Below, piece by piece: positions 43,096 through 53,800 of a stretch of 64,000 bases of DNA (positions are counted from its first letter, which is position 1; every line of letters begins with the position of its first letter). Under the pieces are notes generated by a model. It saw nothing but the letters and a program-made list of their open reading frames with translations, was not told the DNA's origin and made no database searches. This DNA comes from Streptomyces sp. NBC_01264 (GTDB lineage: Bacteria > Actinomycetota > Actinomycetes > Streptomycetales > Streptomycetaceae), in contig NZ_JAPEOX010000002.1 of assembly GCF_026340675.1 (NCBI RefSeq), forward strand, positions 1,488,001 through 1,552,000. The letters run 5' to 3'. Both the position numbers and the translations under genes were made by a program.

Positions 43096-45026
43096 ACCGC
43101 AACACGAGCCGCGGAACCCGCCGCGAGGACGGCGGACTCCCGCGTTCCCTGGAGCAGTTCCTGGCCCGGGCGAGCGTGCGCGACCGCTATCCGCACTACG
43201 ACCTCGGCGCGGCGGAGGCCCGGCTGCTGCGGGGCACGGACGCCACCTCCGGGGCATCGAGGCCCGTCCCCGCTCCGGCTCCCCGGCGGGGCGGAACCCA
43301 CGCCCGGCGCCGTACGCTGGGCTGGAGCGACCCCCTGCGCGATCTGCCCCTGGACTCCGAGCGGGCCGGACGCGACCTCAAGGCCGCCTGCCTGGCCTCC
43401 GTGTGCGCCACGGGGGCCCCGGAGCGGCTCGACGCCTTCGAGAGCGGCGGCCACCTCGACCTGCCCGGAGCGGTGGTCTTCGGCTGTCTGCTGCACCTGG
43501 CCGGACTGCGCGAAGGGGCCCGGTTCTGGTGGCAGTTCGCCGCCGGGTCCGGGCGCAGCCGGACCTCGCACGCCGCGTACTGCCTCTTCCTCGACCACTC
43601 GCGGCGCGGCGAGCACCACGACGCCCGGGTCTGGGCCCGGGAACTGGGCCGGCGCCGTTTCCGGCCGGGCGGACGGCGGGAGCTCCGCGAGGTACGGCTG
43701 TGCGCGCAGGCGGCCGTCCTGCGCTACGTCGACCAGTTCGAGGACCCCGACCTGGGCCCGGTGCCGCTGCCCAGGCCGGGGGTGTCCCGGGCACTGGACG
43801 CGTTCCGGCCGCCGGCCGCCGCCCCGCGGCCGCCCCGGCCGCCCCGGCTGGGGGCGGGCCCGCTGCGCCACCCCGCGCTGACGGCGGCGGCCCGCGGGAC
43901 CGTCGTCCAGCCCGGCGGGGGCGAAGCCCTGGAGGCCGCGCGGCGCGCGCTGGCCGTCGTACGGGTCCTCCAGCGGCGGCCGCTCGGCGTACGGGCCGGG
44001 CGGCTCGCGCGGGAGGCCGGCCTGGCCGAGGCGGAGCTCGGGCCGCTGCTGTCGATGCTCTGCGAGGAGGAGTACGCGTACCGCCCCGGCGTCGGGGTCT
44101 ACGCCCCGGGGCCGGCCCTCGACCGGCTCGCGGCCCCGGGCGGCCGGGGCCTGGCGGGCCAGTTGCAGCGCACGCTGGCCCTGGCGCGGGACAGCGCGGG
44201 CGCGGCCGTGTACCTGAGCCGGTACGCGGAGGGGGAGGTCCGGATCACCCAGATGGCGGACGGGCCCGGCGCCCCGCCGGTTCGGGAGTGGGTGGACTTC
44301 CGGGACGCGGCGCACGCCAGCGCGGTGGGCAAGTGCCTGCTGAGCCAGCTCGACCACGACGGCCGCGCCGACCACGTGGCCCGGCACCGGCCAGCCCGGC
44401 TCACCGAGCGGACCATCACCGACAGCCGGGCCCTGTTCAGCGCGCTCGATGCGGTGGCACCGGGGTCCCCCGTCTTCGACCTGCGCGAGTACGCCCCCGG
44501 TGTGGTGTGCGCGGCGGTGCCCCTCGCGCTCGGCGACGCGGCGGGCAGCCTCGCGCTGTCGCTGCCCGGGGGGCACGCGCACCGGCTGGGCCGGGCCACC
44601 GAGGCGCTCCGGCTCAAGGCGGTTCCGGTGCTCCTGGCACTGCTGCTCGCAGGGGCGATCCCGCCGGACGGCGACGCGGACTCCCCGGAGGAGGCCCCGG
44701 GGACGGCGGGGACGGCGGGCGCCGCCGACGCGGCCGGGCCGGAACTCCGGGCGGAGCCGGAACCCCGGCCGATGCCGGTACCGGTCACGGCGGAGACCCT
44801 GCGCCAGCTGCGCAGGGTGTTCCGGACCCCGCTGACGCGGGCCACGGGCGGGGCCGACGGGCCGCACCTGGTCAGCGACACCGCGTCGGAGGCGGCGTAC
44901 CTCTTCGACGCTCCCGAGGCCGACGGAGCCCCGGGCCTGGCGCTCCCGCGCACCTTCACCCCGCTGGTCCCGGGCAGCCTGCGGACGGCGGGCGGACAGG
45001 ACGGGCTGGTGGTGCTGCGCACCTGA
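43092..45026 (+). CDS. Large protein with IclR-type wHTH and effector domain
   Basis: 644 residues. The N-terminal third has an Arg-rich start and an alpha-helical domain (LKAACLASVCATGAPERLDA, FWWQFAAGSGRSRTSHAAYC). A winged helix follows at about 280-345 (RALAVVRVLQRRPLGVRAGR, AREAGLAEAELGPLLSMLCE). An IclR ligand-binding domain comes next, with the typical HASAVGKCLLSQLD and DLREYAPGVVCAAVPLALG. A Pro/Glu linker and C-terminal part complete it. IclR proteins normally have about 260 residues, so this is a fused form. Coupled to the sigma-factor gene; it may act as its regulator, by inference. Confidence 0.78.
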   Translation: MNRNTSRGTRREDGGLPRSLEQFLARASVRDRYPHYDLGAAEARLLRGTDATSGASRPVPAPAPRRGGTHARRRTLGWSDPLRDLPLDSERAGRDLKAACLASVCATGAPERLDAFESGGHLDLPGAVVFGCLLHLAGLREGARFWWQFAAGSGRSRTSHAAYCLFLDHSRRGEHHDARVWARELGRRRFRPGGRRELREVRLCAQAAVLRYVDQFEDPDLGPVPLPRPGVSRALDAFRPPAAAPRPPRPPRLGAGPLRHPALTAAARGTVVQPGGGEALEAARRALAVVRVLQRRPLGVRAGRLAREAGLAEAELGPLLSMLCEEEYAYRPGVGVYAPGPALDRLAAPGGRGLAGQLQRTLALARDSAGAAVYLSRYAEGEVRITQMADGPGAPPVREWVDFRDAAHASAVGKCLLSQLDHDGRADHVARHRPARLTERTITDSRALFSALDAVAPGSPVFDLREYAPGVVCAAVPLALGDAAGSLALSLPGGHAHRLGRATEALRLKAVPVLLALLLAGAIPPDGDADSPEEAPGTAGTAGAADAAGPELRAEPEPRPMPVPVTAETLRQLRRVFRTPLTRATGGADGPHLVSDTASEAAYLFDAPEADGAPGLALPRTFTPLVPGSLRTAGGQDGLVVLRT

Positions 45027-45059
45027 CCGGGACCTTGGGAAGGGGAGGGAAGAGCGGGG

Positions 45060-46712
45060 TCAGGGAGTGACGGAGCCGGGCGCGCCGGGGACGAAGGTGG
45101 CCACGGCCGTGTCGAAGTGCCGCTTGGATTCGGCGAGTTCACCCACGGGGGCGGAGACCCAGATGTCGTACATCCGGCCGTTCTGGTCCCAGCAGAGGTC
45201 GTAGGTGTGCCGGGCCCCCTCGGCCGCGTCGAAGCCGTTCCAGCTGAACTCCCAGAGCGCCGCGGGGAGTCCGTGGCGGGTCGTCGGCGCGACCGAGCCG
45301 CCGCGATAACCGGCGTTGGTGTCCGGGCCGTTCGCGTGCGCCTGCCGCATCACGCCGAGCGGCCCGCCGGCCACCGGCATCTTCACCCGGATCCCGATGC
45401 GGAAGGCCCCGTCCGGGGAGACGTAGAAGACCCGTTGGTCGTCGGTGGCCCGCTGGTACCCCGCGGGCACGGCGATGGCGAAGCCCTGCGGATCGGCGAA
45501 GGTCCGGTACCCGGAGGGCGGCCCGCTCGGGGTCGGGGAGGGGCTCGCCGCGCCGCCGGGGGCCGCCGGCGCGCTCCGCGACCCCTGCCTCCCTTCGTTC
45601 GCTCCGGACAGCAGGTTCAGCGGGTCGGCGCCCACCACCACGCCGGCCGCCACCAGGACGGCGGCGGCCGCGATCAGCCCGATGCGCAGGCCCGTCCGGA
45701 TGGCGACGCGCTGCCTGGCCGTCGGGCGCGGAGCGACGGCCGGGGCCGTCAGCCCCTCGGACTCCGGCGTCGGCGCGGGTCCGGCGGCGGGGGCGTCGCC
45801 GCTCGGCGAATCGGACGGCCCGGCGACGGGTACGGGTACGGCTACGGGCCTGCGGTCGGCCGGCACGGTCATCGGCTCGGCGGCCGGGCTTCCGCCGGCC
45901 AGGTAGGCCGACAGCAGCCGGTCCGCCTCGGCCGCCGGCATCCTGCGCTCCGGGTCCCGTTCCAGCAGGCCCCGGATGACCGGCAGCAGCGGCCCCGCCT
46001 GGGCGGGCGGGCGGATCTCCGCGGTGACGACGGCGTGCAGGACACCGCCCAGCGAATCGCGCCGGAAGGGGGACTCCCCGGTCAGCGCCGTGCACATGAG
46101 CGTGCCGAGCGACCACAGGTCCGCGGCCGGCCCGGCCTCGCCTCCCCGCATCCGCTCGGGAGCGGTGTACTCGGGCGAGCCGACGAAAGCGCCCGTCTGG
46201 CTGATGGTGGTCGCCCCGGAGAACCGGGCGATGCCGAAGTCGGTGAGCACCACCCGGCCGGTCCCCGCCTCCATGAGGACGTTGGCCGGCTTCACGTCCC
46301 GGTGGAGCACTCCCCGGCCGTGCGCCGCGGTCAGGGCGCCGAGCAGGGCGAGGGCGGTCCTGGCCGTCTCGACCGGTGTCAGGGTCTTCCCGGCGGAGAT
46401 CAGGTCGGCGAGGGACCCGCCGTCGACCAGTTCCATGACGATGCAGGGCCGCCCGCGGTGTTCGACGACGTCATGGACCACGACGACATGAGGGTGCCGC
46501 ACGTGCGCCACGGCCCGCGCCTCGCGCAACGCCCCCGCGGCCACACCGTCCCCGTCGCCCTCGCCCGCGTGCAGTTCCTTGACGGCGACGGGACGCCCGA
46601 GCAGTTCGTCGGTGGCCCGCCAGACGGTCCCCATCCCGCCCCGGCCCAGCCGGTCCTCCAGGCGGTACCGCCCGGCCACCAGGACACTTCCGCGCACCTC
46701 GTCCTGTGCCAC
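45060..46712 (-). CDS. Membrane-bound Ser/Thr protein kinase (PknB type)
   Basis: 550 residues from GTG 46712. Kinase motifs in order: LGRGGMGTVWRATD (P-loop), VAVKEL (Lys), GVLHRDVKPANVLM (catalytic loop), LTDFGIARFSG (DFG), and YTAPERM (APE). One transmembrane helix (IGLIAAAAVLVAAGVVVGAD, about residue 345) is preceded by a Pro-rich linker and followed by an extracytoplasmic domain of about 170 residues with a fold like GYRTFADPQGFAIAVPAGYQ. PASTA repeats are missing, so the signal differs from PknB proper. Divergent from the NACHT gene by 129 nt. Confidence 0.93.
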   Translation of the reverse strand: MAQDEVRGSVLVAGRYRLEDRLGRGGMGTVWRATDELLGRPVAVKELHAGEGDGDGVAAGALREARAVAHVRHPHVVVVHDVVEHRGRPCIVMELVDGGSLADLISAGKTLTPVETARTALALLGALTAAHGRGVLHRDVKPANVLMEAGTGRVVLTDFGIARFSGATTISQTGAFVGSPEYTAPERMRGGEAGPAADLWSLGTLMCTALTGESPFRRDSLGGVLHAVVTAEIRPPAQAGPLLPVIRGLLERDPERRMPAAEADRLLSAYLAGGSPAAEPMTVPADRRPVAVPVPVAGPSDSPSGDAPAAGPAPTPESEGLTAPAVAPRPTARQRVAIRTGLRIGLIAAAAVLVAAGVVVGADPLNLLSGANEGRQGSRSAPAAPGGAASPSPTPSGPPSGYRTFADPQGFAIAVPAGYQRATDDQRVFYVSPDGAFRIGIRVKMPVAGGPLGVMRQAHANGPDTNAGYRGGSVAPTTRHGLPAALWEFSWNGFDAAEGARHTYDLCWDQNGRMYDIWVSAPVGELAESKRHFDTAVATFVPGAPGSVTP

Positions 46713-46795
46713 CGCGTTCCCCCCTCACGCCTCACCCGGTCCCGGAGCCATGATGCCGTAGCCCGCTCTCCCGGCGGCCCGAGCACGGCGCACTC

Positions 46796-46801
46796 TAGAA
46801 T
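46796..46801 (+). promoter_or_regulatory. Possible -10 element of the NACHT gene
   Basis: TAGAAT lies 41 nt before the GTG start, in a GC-rich gap. The upstream hexamer at the usual spacing (GGCGGC) does not match a -35 consensus, so this is a weak call. Confidence 0.35.
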
Positions 46802-46841
46802 CGCGTCGGGCGGCACCTGCACAGCTCTACGGGGGGCACAC

Positions 46842-49800
46842 GTGGAACCCACAGCCATCGGGCTCAAGTTGGCGACGGCCGTGATCGGCCCGCTCGTCAG
46901 GAAGTTCTTCGTCGCCGACGCCCCCGGGGCGGGTCTGGTCGACAAGCCGGTCCGGCTCTCCGGGTACGTCTCCTTCAAGGGCGAGAAGCGCACCCTCACC
47001 GAGTCCGACGTACGCACCCTGGCCGCGACCCTCGTCGCGCAGGCCCTGAGCACGGGCGAACGCCGGATCCCGCAGGACGAGCACGAGGCCGTCACCGACG
47101 CCCTCGCCAGGACCCTGCACGCCCTGGGCGACCTCACGATCACGGACGTCGACGCGGTCCGCCTCGGCCCGGAGGCCTTCGCCGGTGAACTGCGCCGCGC
47201 GGCCGACCGCCCGGAGCGCCACCTCTCCGCCGACGCCACGCACTTCTACGAGGCCCTGCTCGGCGTCGCCTCCCTGCACATCCTGGAGTTCTTCACCCAG
47301 CGCAAGACCTTCACGGCGCACGCGCTGGTCGGGCAGACCCGGGCGGTCACTGAGCTGACCGCCAAAACGGACGAGTTGATCCGACGCACCCCGCTCCCCG
47401 ACGCGGCGGACGTCGCGTTCGAGGCCACATACCTGCCCTACGTGGCGAGGAAGCACTCCAAGCTCACCATCTACGGCATCGACCTGAGCAATTCACCGAC
47501 GCGCTGGCCGCTGGACGTGGCGTACCTCAGCCTGGAGGCGGCCCCGCTGGGACGCACGGAGATCTCCTGGGACGCCTACGAGTCCACGGACGACTTCCTC
47601 GCTATGCAGCGGACCCTGGAGCCCCAGCCCGCCGATCAGGCACTGGCCCGCACGCCCCGGGTCCTCCTGCGGGGCGAGGCCGGCTCGGGCAAGACCACGC
47701 TCGTCCAGTGGCTGGCGGTCACCGCCGCACAGCAGGACCGCCCGGACCGGCCGGCGTACCTCCGCGGCCGGATCCCCTTCGTACTCCCCCTGCGCACCCT
47801 CACCCGCCACGGCGAACGCCTCCCCGCCCCCAAGGACTTCCTCGCCGCGACCGGCTGCCCCCTCGCCGGCTCTCAACCCGCCGGATGGGAACACCGAGTG
47901 CTCACCGCCGGGCGGGGACTCGTCCTCGTGGACGGCATCGACGAGGTCCCGGAGCCGGAACGGGAGCGGACCCGCCGCTGGCTGCGGGACCTCATCGACA
48001 CGTACGACGGCGACAACCGCTGGCTGGTCACCTCACGCCCGTCGGCCGTGGGTCAGGACTGGCTCACGGAAGAGGGTTTCGGTGAACTGGCGCTGTCCTC
48101 CATGGGCGTCGCAGAGACGGCCACCTTCATCAAGCGCTGGCACGCGGCGGCCCTGGGCGAGTCCGGTGAGGGGGCCGAACTCGACGCGTACGAGGCGCAG
48201 CTCCTCACCGCGGTCCGCGCGAAGGCCGACCTCGGGAGGCTGGCCACCAACCCCCTGATGTGCGGACTGATCTGCGCGCTCCATCGCGACCGGCGCGGCT
48301 ATCTCCCGTACGGCCGCAAGGACTTGTACGAGGCGGCCCTCTCGATGCTGATCAGCCGCCGCGACCGCGAGCGGGACATGGACGTCCCCGACCTCCGCGA
48401 GGAGCCGCAGCTCGAACTGCTCCAGCGCCTGGCCTACTGGCTGATCAAGAACGGCCGTACGGAGATGGACCGCTCCCAAGCCGAGGACATCATCGGCCGG
48501 GCCCTCCCAGCCGTCCCGGAGGCAGCCGCCCTGGGTGACGCCCCGGCCGTCTTCGAGCACTTCCTCCAGCGCAGCGGCCTGCTCCGCGAGCCGGCACCCG
48601 GAACGGTGCACTTCGTCCACCGCACCTTCCAGGACTTCCTGGGCGCGCGGGCGGCGGTGGAGGAGGGAGACTTCGGCCTGCTGGCCGCGCACGCGGCCGA
48701 CGACCAGTGGGAGGACGTCATCCGCATGGCGGTAGCCCTGGCCCGGCCCCGCGAGCGGGTGACCCTCTTCGAGGGCATGTTGAGCCGTGGCGACGGCACC
48801 GAGGACCAGCGCGTCCGCTTCCGCGTCTACCTCCTCGCCGCCGCCTGCCTGGAGCACGCGACGACGCTGGAACCGGCGGTCCGCGAGGCAGTGGAGGAGC
48901 GCACCGCCAGCTTGATCCCGCCCATTGGCGGGGACGAGGCCCGCGCGCTGGCGGAGGTGGGCCCCCTGATCCTGGAGCTGCTGCCCGGCCCGGACACCGT
49001 CGATCGAGCGGCCGGGCGCGACGTGGTCATCGCGGCCTCCCACGTCGCGTCCGACGCCGCGCTGCCCTTCCTGGCACGGTACGCCGCCACCTGGGACTCC
49101 CCTCTCGCGATCCGCAGTCAGCTCGTGTGGTCCTGGCCCCGCTTCGACGCCGCCCGGTACGCGGACGAGATCATCGCGCTGCTGAACCCGAAGGGACTGG
49201 ACTACACGGTCACTTCCGATGAACAGCTGCACCTCTTGGAACGGCTGGGCGTGCCGGTGGAGTCCTTGGACGTCAGGAGCGGGCCCTCGGCGGAGGTGCT
49301 CGCCTCGTACCTCTCCCGGCACGCACTGACGAGGTTGAGGCTCACCGAGCGCACGCTGCCGGACCTGTCGTTCCTGGCCGGCCAGCCGCGGCTCGAATCG
49401 TTCTCCGCTCACAGGTGCGATCCGGGCGTCGGCACGGATCTCCGGAGCTGGACGCTGACCGACCTCCATCCGAGCGCCCCCCTGCGACGCCTCCTCCTGT
49501 CGAGTGGCCCTGATGAATCCTGCGGGCCGGAACTCAGCGGGCTCGGCCGCTTCACCCTGCTCGAATCCCTCGCGTTCTCCGGTCCCGCGACGGCCGAGGG
49601 CTGGCAGGAGGCGGCCGGCCTACCGGCGCTCTCCGACCTCACCCTCGACGCGGCCTCCTTCGACGCGCTGCCGCCCGGCACGGTCCTGCCGGACGTCGTA
49701 CGTCTCAACGTGAACGGCGTTGACGACGCACTCACCGCGCAGAAGATCATCGACGCGCTGCCGCACGCTTTCCCCCGCCTCACCGACTGCGGGCTCTGGG

Positions 49801-49997
49801 GCACGTCCGGCCTGAAGGGCACCATCGACGTCTCCCCCCTGGGGGGTGCACAGGCCCTGGAGAGCATCCGCATCAGCATGTACTCGACCCAGATGGACGG
49901 TCTCGACGGACTGCCCTCCCGGATCACCGTTCGCAGCGGCCTTCTGCTCAGACAACCGATCACCCTGGCCGGGCGGTCGACACGACCCGCCCGGTAA
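46842..49997 (+). CDS. NACHT-domain NTPase with LRR-like C-terminus, candidate anti-phage NLR
   Basis: 1051 residues from GTG 46842, with GGGGGG six bases upstream. The N-terminal ~210 residues are helical (AIGLKLATAVIGPLVRKFFV), like the NNH helical domains preceding bacterial NACHT modules. Walker A is LLRGEAGSGKTTLVQW (278-286) and Walker B is LVLVDGIDEVPE (Asp364). The sensor is WLVTSRPSAVG (394-). A helical linker (ELALSSMGVAETATFIKRWH) and winged helix lead to a leucine-rich region beyond about residue 800 (LTRLRLTERTLPDLSFLAGQ). bNACHT proteins of this layout defend against phage in other bacteria. A sensing role is inferred; 11 nt separate it from the TetR gene. Confidence 0.88.
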   Translation: MEPTAIGLKLATAVIGPLVRKFFVADAPGAGLVDKPVRLSGYVSFKGEKRTLTESDVRTLAATLVAQALSTGERRIPQDEHEAVTDALARTLHALGDLTITDVDAVRLGPEAFAGELRRAADRPERHLSADATHFYEALLGVASLHILEFFTQRKTFTAHALVGQTRAVTELTAKTDELIRRTPLPDAADVAFEATYLPYVARKHSKLTIYGIDLSNSPTRWPLDVAYLSLEAAPLGRTEISWDAYESTDDFLAMQRTLEPQPADQALARTPRVLLRGEAGSGKTTLVQWLAVTAAQQDRPDRPAYLRGRIPFVLPLRTLTRHGERLPAPKDFLAATGCPLAGSQPAGWEHRVLTAGRGLVLVDGIDEVPEPERERTRRWLRDLIDTYDGDNRWLVTSRPSAVGQDWLTEEGFGELALSSMGVAETATFIKRWHAAALGESGEGAELDAYEAQLLTAVRAKADLGRLATNPLMCGLICALHRDRRGYLPYGRKDLYEAALSMLISRRDRERDMDVPDLREEPQLELLQRLAYWLIKNGRTEMDRSQAEDIIGRALPAVPEAAALGDAPAVFEHFLQRSGLLREPAPGTVHFVHRTFQDFLGARAAVEEGDFGLLAAHAADDQWEDVIRMAVALARPRERVTLFEGMLSRGDGTEDQRVRFRVYLLAAACLEHATTLEPAVREAVEERTASLIPPIGGDEARALAEVGPLILELLPGPDTVDRAAGRDVVIAASHVASDAALPFLARYAATWDSPLAIRSQLVWSWPRFDAARYADEIIALLNPKGLDYTVTSDEQLHLLERLGVPVESLDVRSGPSAEVLASYLSRHALTRLRLTERTLPDLSFLAGQPRLESFSAHRCDPGVGTDLRSWTLTDLHPSAPLRRLLLSSGPDESCGPELSGLGRFTLLESLAFSGPATAEGWQEAAGLPALSDLTLDAASFDALPPGTVLPDVVRLNVNGVDDALTAQKIIDALPHAFPRLTDCGLWGTSGLKGTIDVSPLGGAQALESIRISMYSTQMDGLDGLPSRITVRSGLLLRQPITLAGRSTRPAR

Positions 49998-50008
49998 GGT
50001 GTCGGACC

Positions 50009-50593
50009 GTGGCTGATCGTCGAACGGCAATCATGGAAGGCGCCGCGCGGGTCATCGCCCGGCGCGGCGTCCGCGGCCTGCGCGTGGAGGAGCTCGCCGC
50101 CGAGGCGGGCGTGTCCACGGCCTTGATCTACTACCACTTCAAGGACCGCGCGGGGATCCTCCGCGCCACCCTGGAGTTCATCAACGACCGCGCCGGCCGC
50201 TACACCACGGAGCGCGACCCCGCCGATCCGCCGCTCGACGCCCTGGGCGAGCTGGAGCAGACGCTCCTGCTGGAGTTCCAGGACGACCCCGCGGTACGCG
50301 AGAACAGCACGGCCTGGGGAGAGCTGCGGGCCAGTGCGGTGTTCGACCCCGACCTGCGGGAAGACCTCGCCGGCGCCACCCGGGTATGGATCCAGGAGGT
50401 CGGCGACCTTCTCGGGCAGGTCCGCCCCACGGCCCCCTCCGCCGCCCTCTCCGGCGCCGCCGAGCGGCTGACCGCCCTCGTGGAGGGGCTGAGCTCGCGC
50501 TGGCTCAGCGGCAGCCTGCCCCTGGCGCACGCCCGTGAGCTGATGGTGTCCTCCATCGCTGCCGAGCTGGACCGCCTCGCCCGCACGACCTGA
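50009..50593 (+). CDS. TetR-family regulator, paralogue of the agmatine-operon TetR
   Basis: 194 residues from GTG 50009. HTH: LRVEELAAEAGVSTALIYYH followed by FKDRAGIL. It closely matches the TetR at 59273-59845 over most of its length (e.g. ENSTAWGELRASAVFDPDLR in both, and WLSGSLPL), so both very likely arose by duplication and may bind the same operator. The start lies 11 nt after the NACHT gene, suggesting a bicistronic mRNA. A convergent double hairpin ends the unit. Confidence 0.9.
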   Translation: MADRRTAIMEGAARVIARRGVRGLRVEELAAEAGVSTALIYYHFKDRAGILRATLEFINDRAGRYTTERDPADPPLDALGELEQTLLLEFQDDPAVRENSTAWGELRASAVFDPDLREDLAGATRVWIQEVGDLLGQVRPTAPSAALSGAAERLTALVEGLSSRWLSGSLPLAHARELMVSSIAAELDRLARTT

Positions 50594-50747
50594 GCCGCAG
50601 GCCTCGTAAGGGACGTGAGGGGCCCCCATCCGTGACGGTTCGAAGGGGCTGCCCCACGTGATCGGAGCGGTCTGGCCGCAGGCGATCACGCAGAACAGCT
50701 CCAAGGCCACCGTTCGCCGGACGGACCCCCGCCCGGCTGTTCCGGAA

Positions 50748-50812
50748 CCGCACGGCCCCGGAGGTGACGCCCGCCCGTGGTGCGGGCGGGGGTTCCTTCC
50801 GGGGCCGTGCGG
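50748..50812. terminator. Nested hairpins between TetR and LAxTG genes
   Basis: Outer stem: CCGCACGGCCCCGGA (50748-50762) pairs perfectly with TCCGGGGCCGTGCGG (50798-50812). An inner stem CCCGCCC/GGGCGGG (50770-50790) sits inside. It lies between two convergent genes and is a strong bidirectional terminator candidate. Confidence 0.75.
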
Positions 50813-50826
50813 CGGGCTGTCCGGAG

Positions 50827-53800
50827 TCAGCGGCGGCGGCGGGCTGCGATCAGCAGGGCCGCTCCGATCCCGGCCGCGCCCAGGGCGCCGGCGCCCCACC
50901 ACATGGCGTTGCTACCAGTGCTGGCCAGGACCTGGTCGACGAGGGATTTCCCGCCGTCATCGGCGGGCGGGGTCTGACCGTCACCCGGCGGCGGGGTCTG
51001 ATCGCCAGGCGCGTCCGGGCCGTTGGGCTTGTCGGGGTCGTTGGGCTTGTCCGGGTTGTCATTTGGCGCGTCGGCGGTGACCTTCACCTGGGTGCTGGCG
51101 CAGATGTCCTGGCATTCCTGCGGGTTGGCCGCATCCGAATGGACCGACAGCACGTCGAAGGTGAAATCCTTCGCCTCCTTCGGAATGAAGGTCAGTGTCA
51201 GCGACTTCTCCTGGCCTGGCTTCAGATCACCCACCTTCCAGGTCCCCTCGTTGCCGAAGTCGGAGCCACCGTCATGGGTCAGGCCCTCCACCGGCGGGAT
51301 GCCCAGCTCGGCCACGGTCCCGCGGGCCGTGGACGGACCTTCCTTGTTGGCGACCGTGACCTTCACCCTGGCCTGCTCACCCACCTTGACCGAGTCCTTG
51401 CCGTCGACCGGCGTGATCGCGACATCCAGACCCGCCACCTGCTGCACGGCAACCGTGCTCTCGGCCGTCTTGATGCTCTTGGACTCGTCCAGCGGCGTCG
51501 TCGACTTCTTCACCGTCGCCCGGTAATCCAGCTGGTCGTGGTCAGGCAGCACCGTACCGGTCAGCTTCAACACCGCCGCGCCACCAACCGGCACATCGGC
51601 CGGCTTCCACAGACCGTCCTCGTACGAGCCCCCGCCCTCCAGCACGGACTCCGCCCCGGTCACCCCGGCAGGAACCGGAACCTCGATCTCCAGCCCCTTC
51701 GCCTGCGACACACCAGGATTCGCCGACTTCACCGTCCACGACACCTTCTGCCCCGGCAGCGGACGCGCGTTCGTGCCCCCCTCCGGAACGACCGTCACCA
51801 GCGAGGCAGCACGCTGCACCACATGCAGCTCGCTGACCGCCACATGGCCGGCCATGTCATTGCTCTCGTCACAGGGCTTGTACTCACCGGGGAAACCAGA
51901 CGCGGTCCCCACGACACACACCCGATGAACGGTCTTCTCCTGATCAGCGGGGACGATCCCCTTCACCGTCAACTCGACGGTCTCACCGGCCGCGACGCTC
52001 GGGATGGTCCACACCCCGTCCTTGTAGTACGTCCCGTTCGGACCGGACGGGTCTTCCGCCCTCATGCCCGTGGGCATGACATGCGCGACCTTCACACCCG
52101 GAGCCGTGGAGGGCCCATCGTTCTTCACACCGATCGTGTACGTGACCGACTCACCCGGCGTGTACTCCTCCGAGGCACCACCAGCGGACGGCGCCGCCGA
52201 CACAGCCACCTTCAAATCGGCCTTCCGCGCCACCTCCACAGACGTCTGGGACATGTTGTTCGCCAAATTGGTCTCTGTCAGGTCTTTGTACGAATCCGGG
52301 TCGATGTCCGCCTTGAAAGCCAGTCGCGTTCCGTCGGCCGGCACCGTCACCGGCAACGTCAAGGACGCCTGCCCGTTGGCCTGCATCTGACCGATCGTCC
52401 ACTCCCCGGTGGCCTTGTCGTAACCGGGAGACGACGGCTCACCCGGTTCAATGCCCTCAGGAAGGTGGACACGCACCTTGAACTGCGCGGTGGGCGAAGG
52501 GCCGGCATTGCTGGCATCGACGACCAGCCGTAGCTTTTGCCCCGGCTTCACCGCACTGCCCACCGGCAGCTCATCTCCGGATTCACCGTCCAGGATCTTG
52601 GTCCGCACACCCAGATCTATCTCATTGACAGAGTTGCCCGCGTACCGTACGGTGCCGTCGCCGCCCGCCGGATTGTAAGTACTCGATGAGACCTTCCCGA
52701 CAGCCTCGAGGGAACCGACATTATCCACAGTGCCCGAAAAGGTGATCTTCTTCGAGGCGTCCTTCGCCAGCGCACCTATAGGACATTCGGTGACATTGCC
52801 ATCGACTACGCAACGATCGCCCTCCGGCGCTTTGAAATCCTTAATCCCTACCGGCTTCTCTACAGAGAGCTTCACATTCTGCGCCGCATCCGGGCCGTGG
52901 TTCTTCATCACGAAGGCAACATCAGCCTTTTCGCCGCGCTGATACTCCGCCTGCTTCGTAAAACCACCTGCTTCGAAGCCGACATCCGCATGCGCGACTT
53001 CAAAGGTGACCGAATCCAGGTTCTCTCTCCATCTACCATCGAGCCTGACTTCGATTTTCTGCGAAAATGACTTCCCCTTGCCCAAGTGGCTGGGATCAAC
53101 CTTGACCTGATAGGTGACCGTTCGCTTGTCGCCCTGCTCCAGCCCTCCCTCCTGGCCACTGCCGATCGGGATGGTGAGCCTGCGGCCATCCACGGTTACC
53201 CCGTCAACCTTGTGCACCCCGCCACCCTTGTGGTCGTCCACTTTTGCGGACCCGTCGACATATGCAATTCCGGGCGGAAGGACTGCACCAAGAGCAGCTC
53301 CAGCACCCGGCGCTCCGCCTTCGTCGGCAACATCGACTGCCACCTCGGCAATACCGTCGACCTCCAACGGCACGGTAGACTGCTTTGCCTTTACGGCGAT
53401 AACAGGTGCGTACTCAATTTTCACGTTTGTCAGCGCGATACCGTCGTATTCTGATTTGAAAACGGCAGTCACCTTATCCGTGTCTCCGGAGCTTTCACCC
53501 GTGACATGTTTCCATGATGCGTCGACCTCCACGCTACGGTTAGGCAATCCATCATGGGCAGGAAATTCAGGGCTAGGAATATCATTGACACCATACAAAA
53601 GCCTTCCCTTGCCCCACAAGGTTTTCACATCGAAGCTGTATCGGAGCGTGCCCCTCGGCTTCATAGGGAATCCCTGCCAAATGGAGGAGTCTCTAGCCAG
53701 GACGACGTTTTGAGTTCCGCTACCGGGTGGCCCATCTTCTTTAGACATCGTGGGGAAAAACCAATCTTCTCTTCGATAACTAAAGAGATGCCAATTTTCC

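Noticed and set aside
50636..50660. GGTTCGAA-containing stretch resembling a tRNA T-loop
   Set aside because: No acceptor stem or anticodon arm can be drawn around it.
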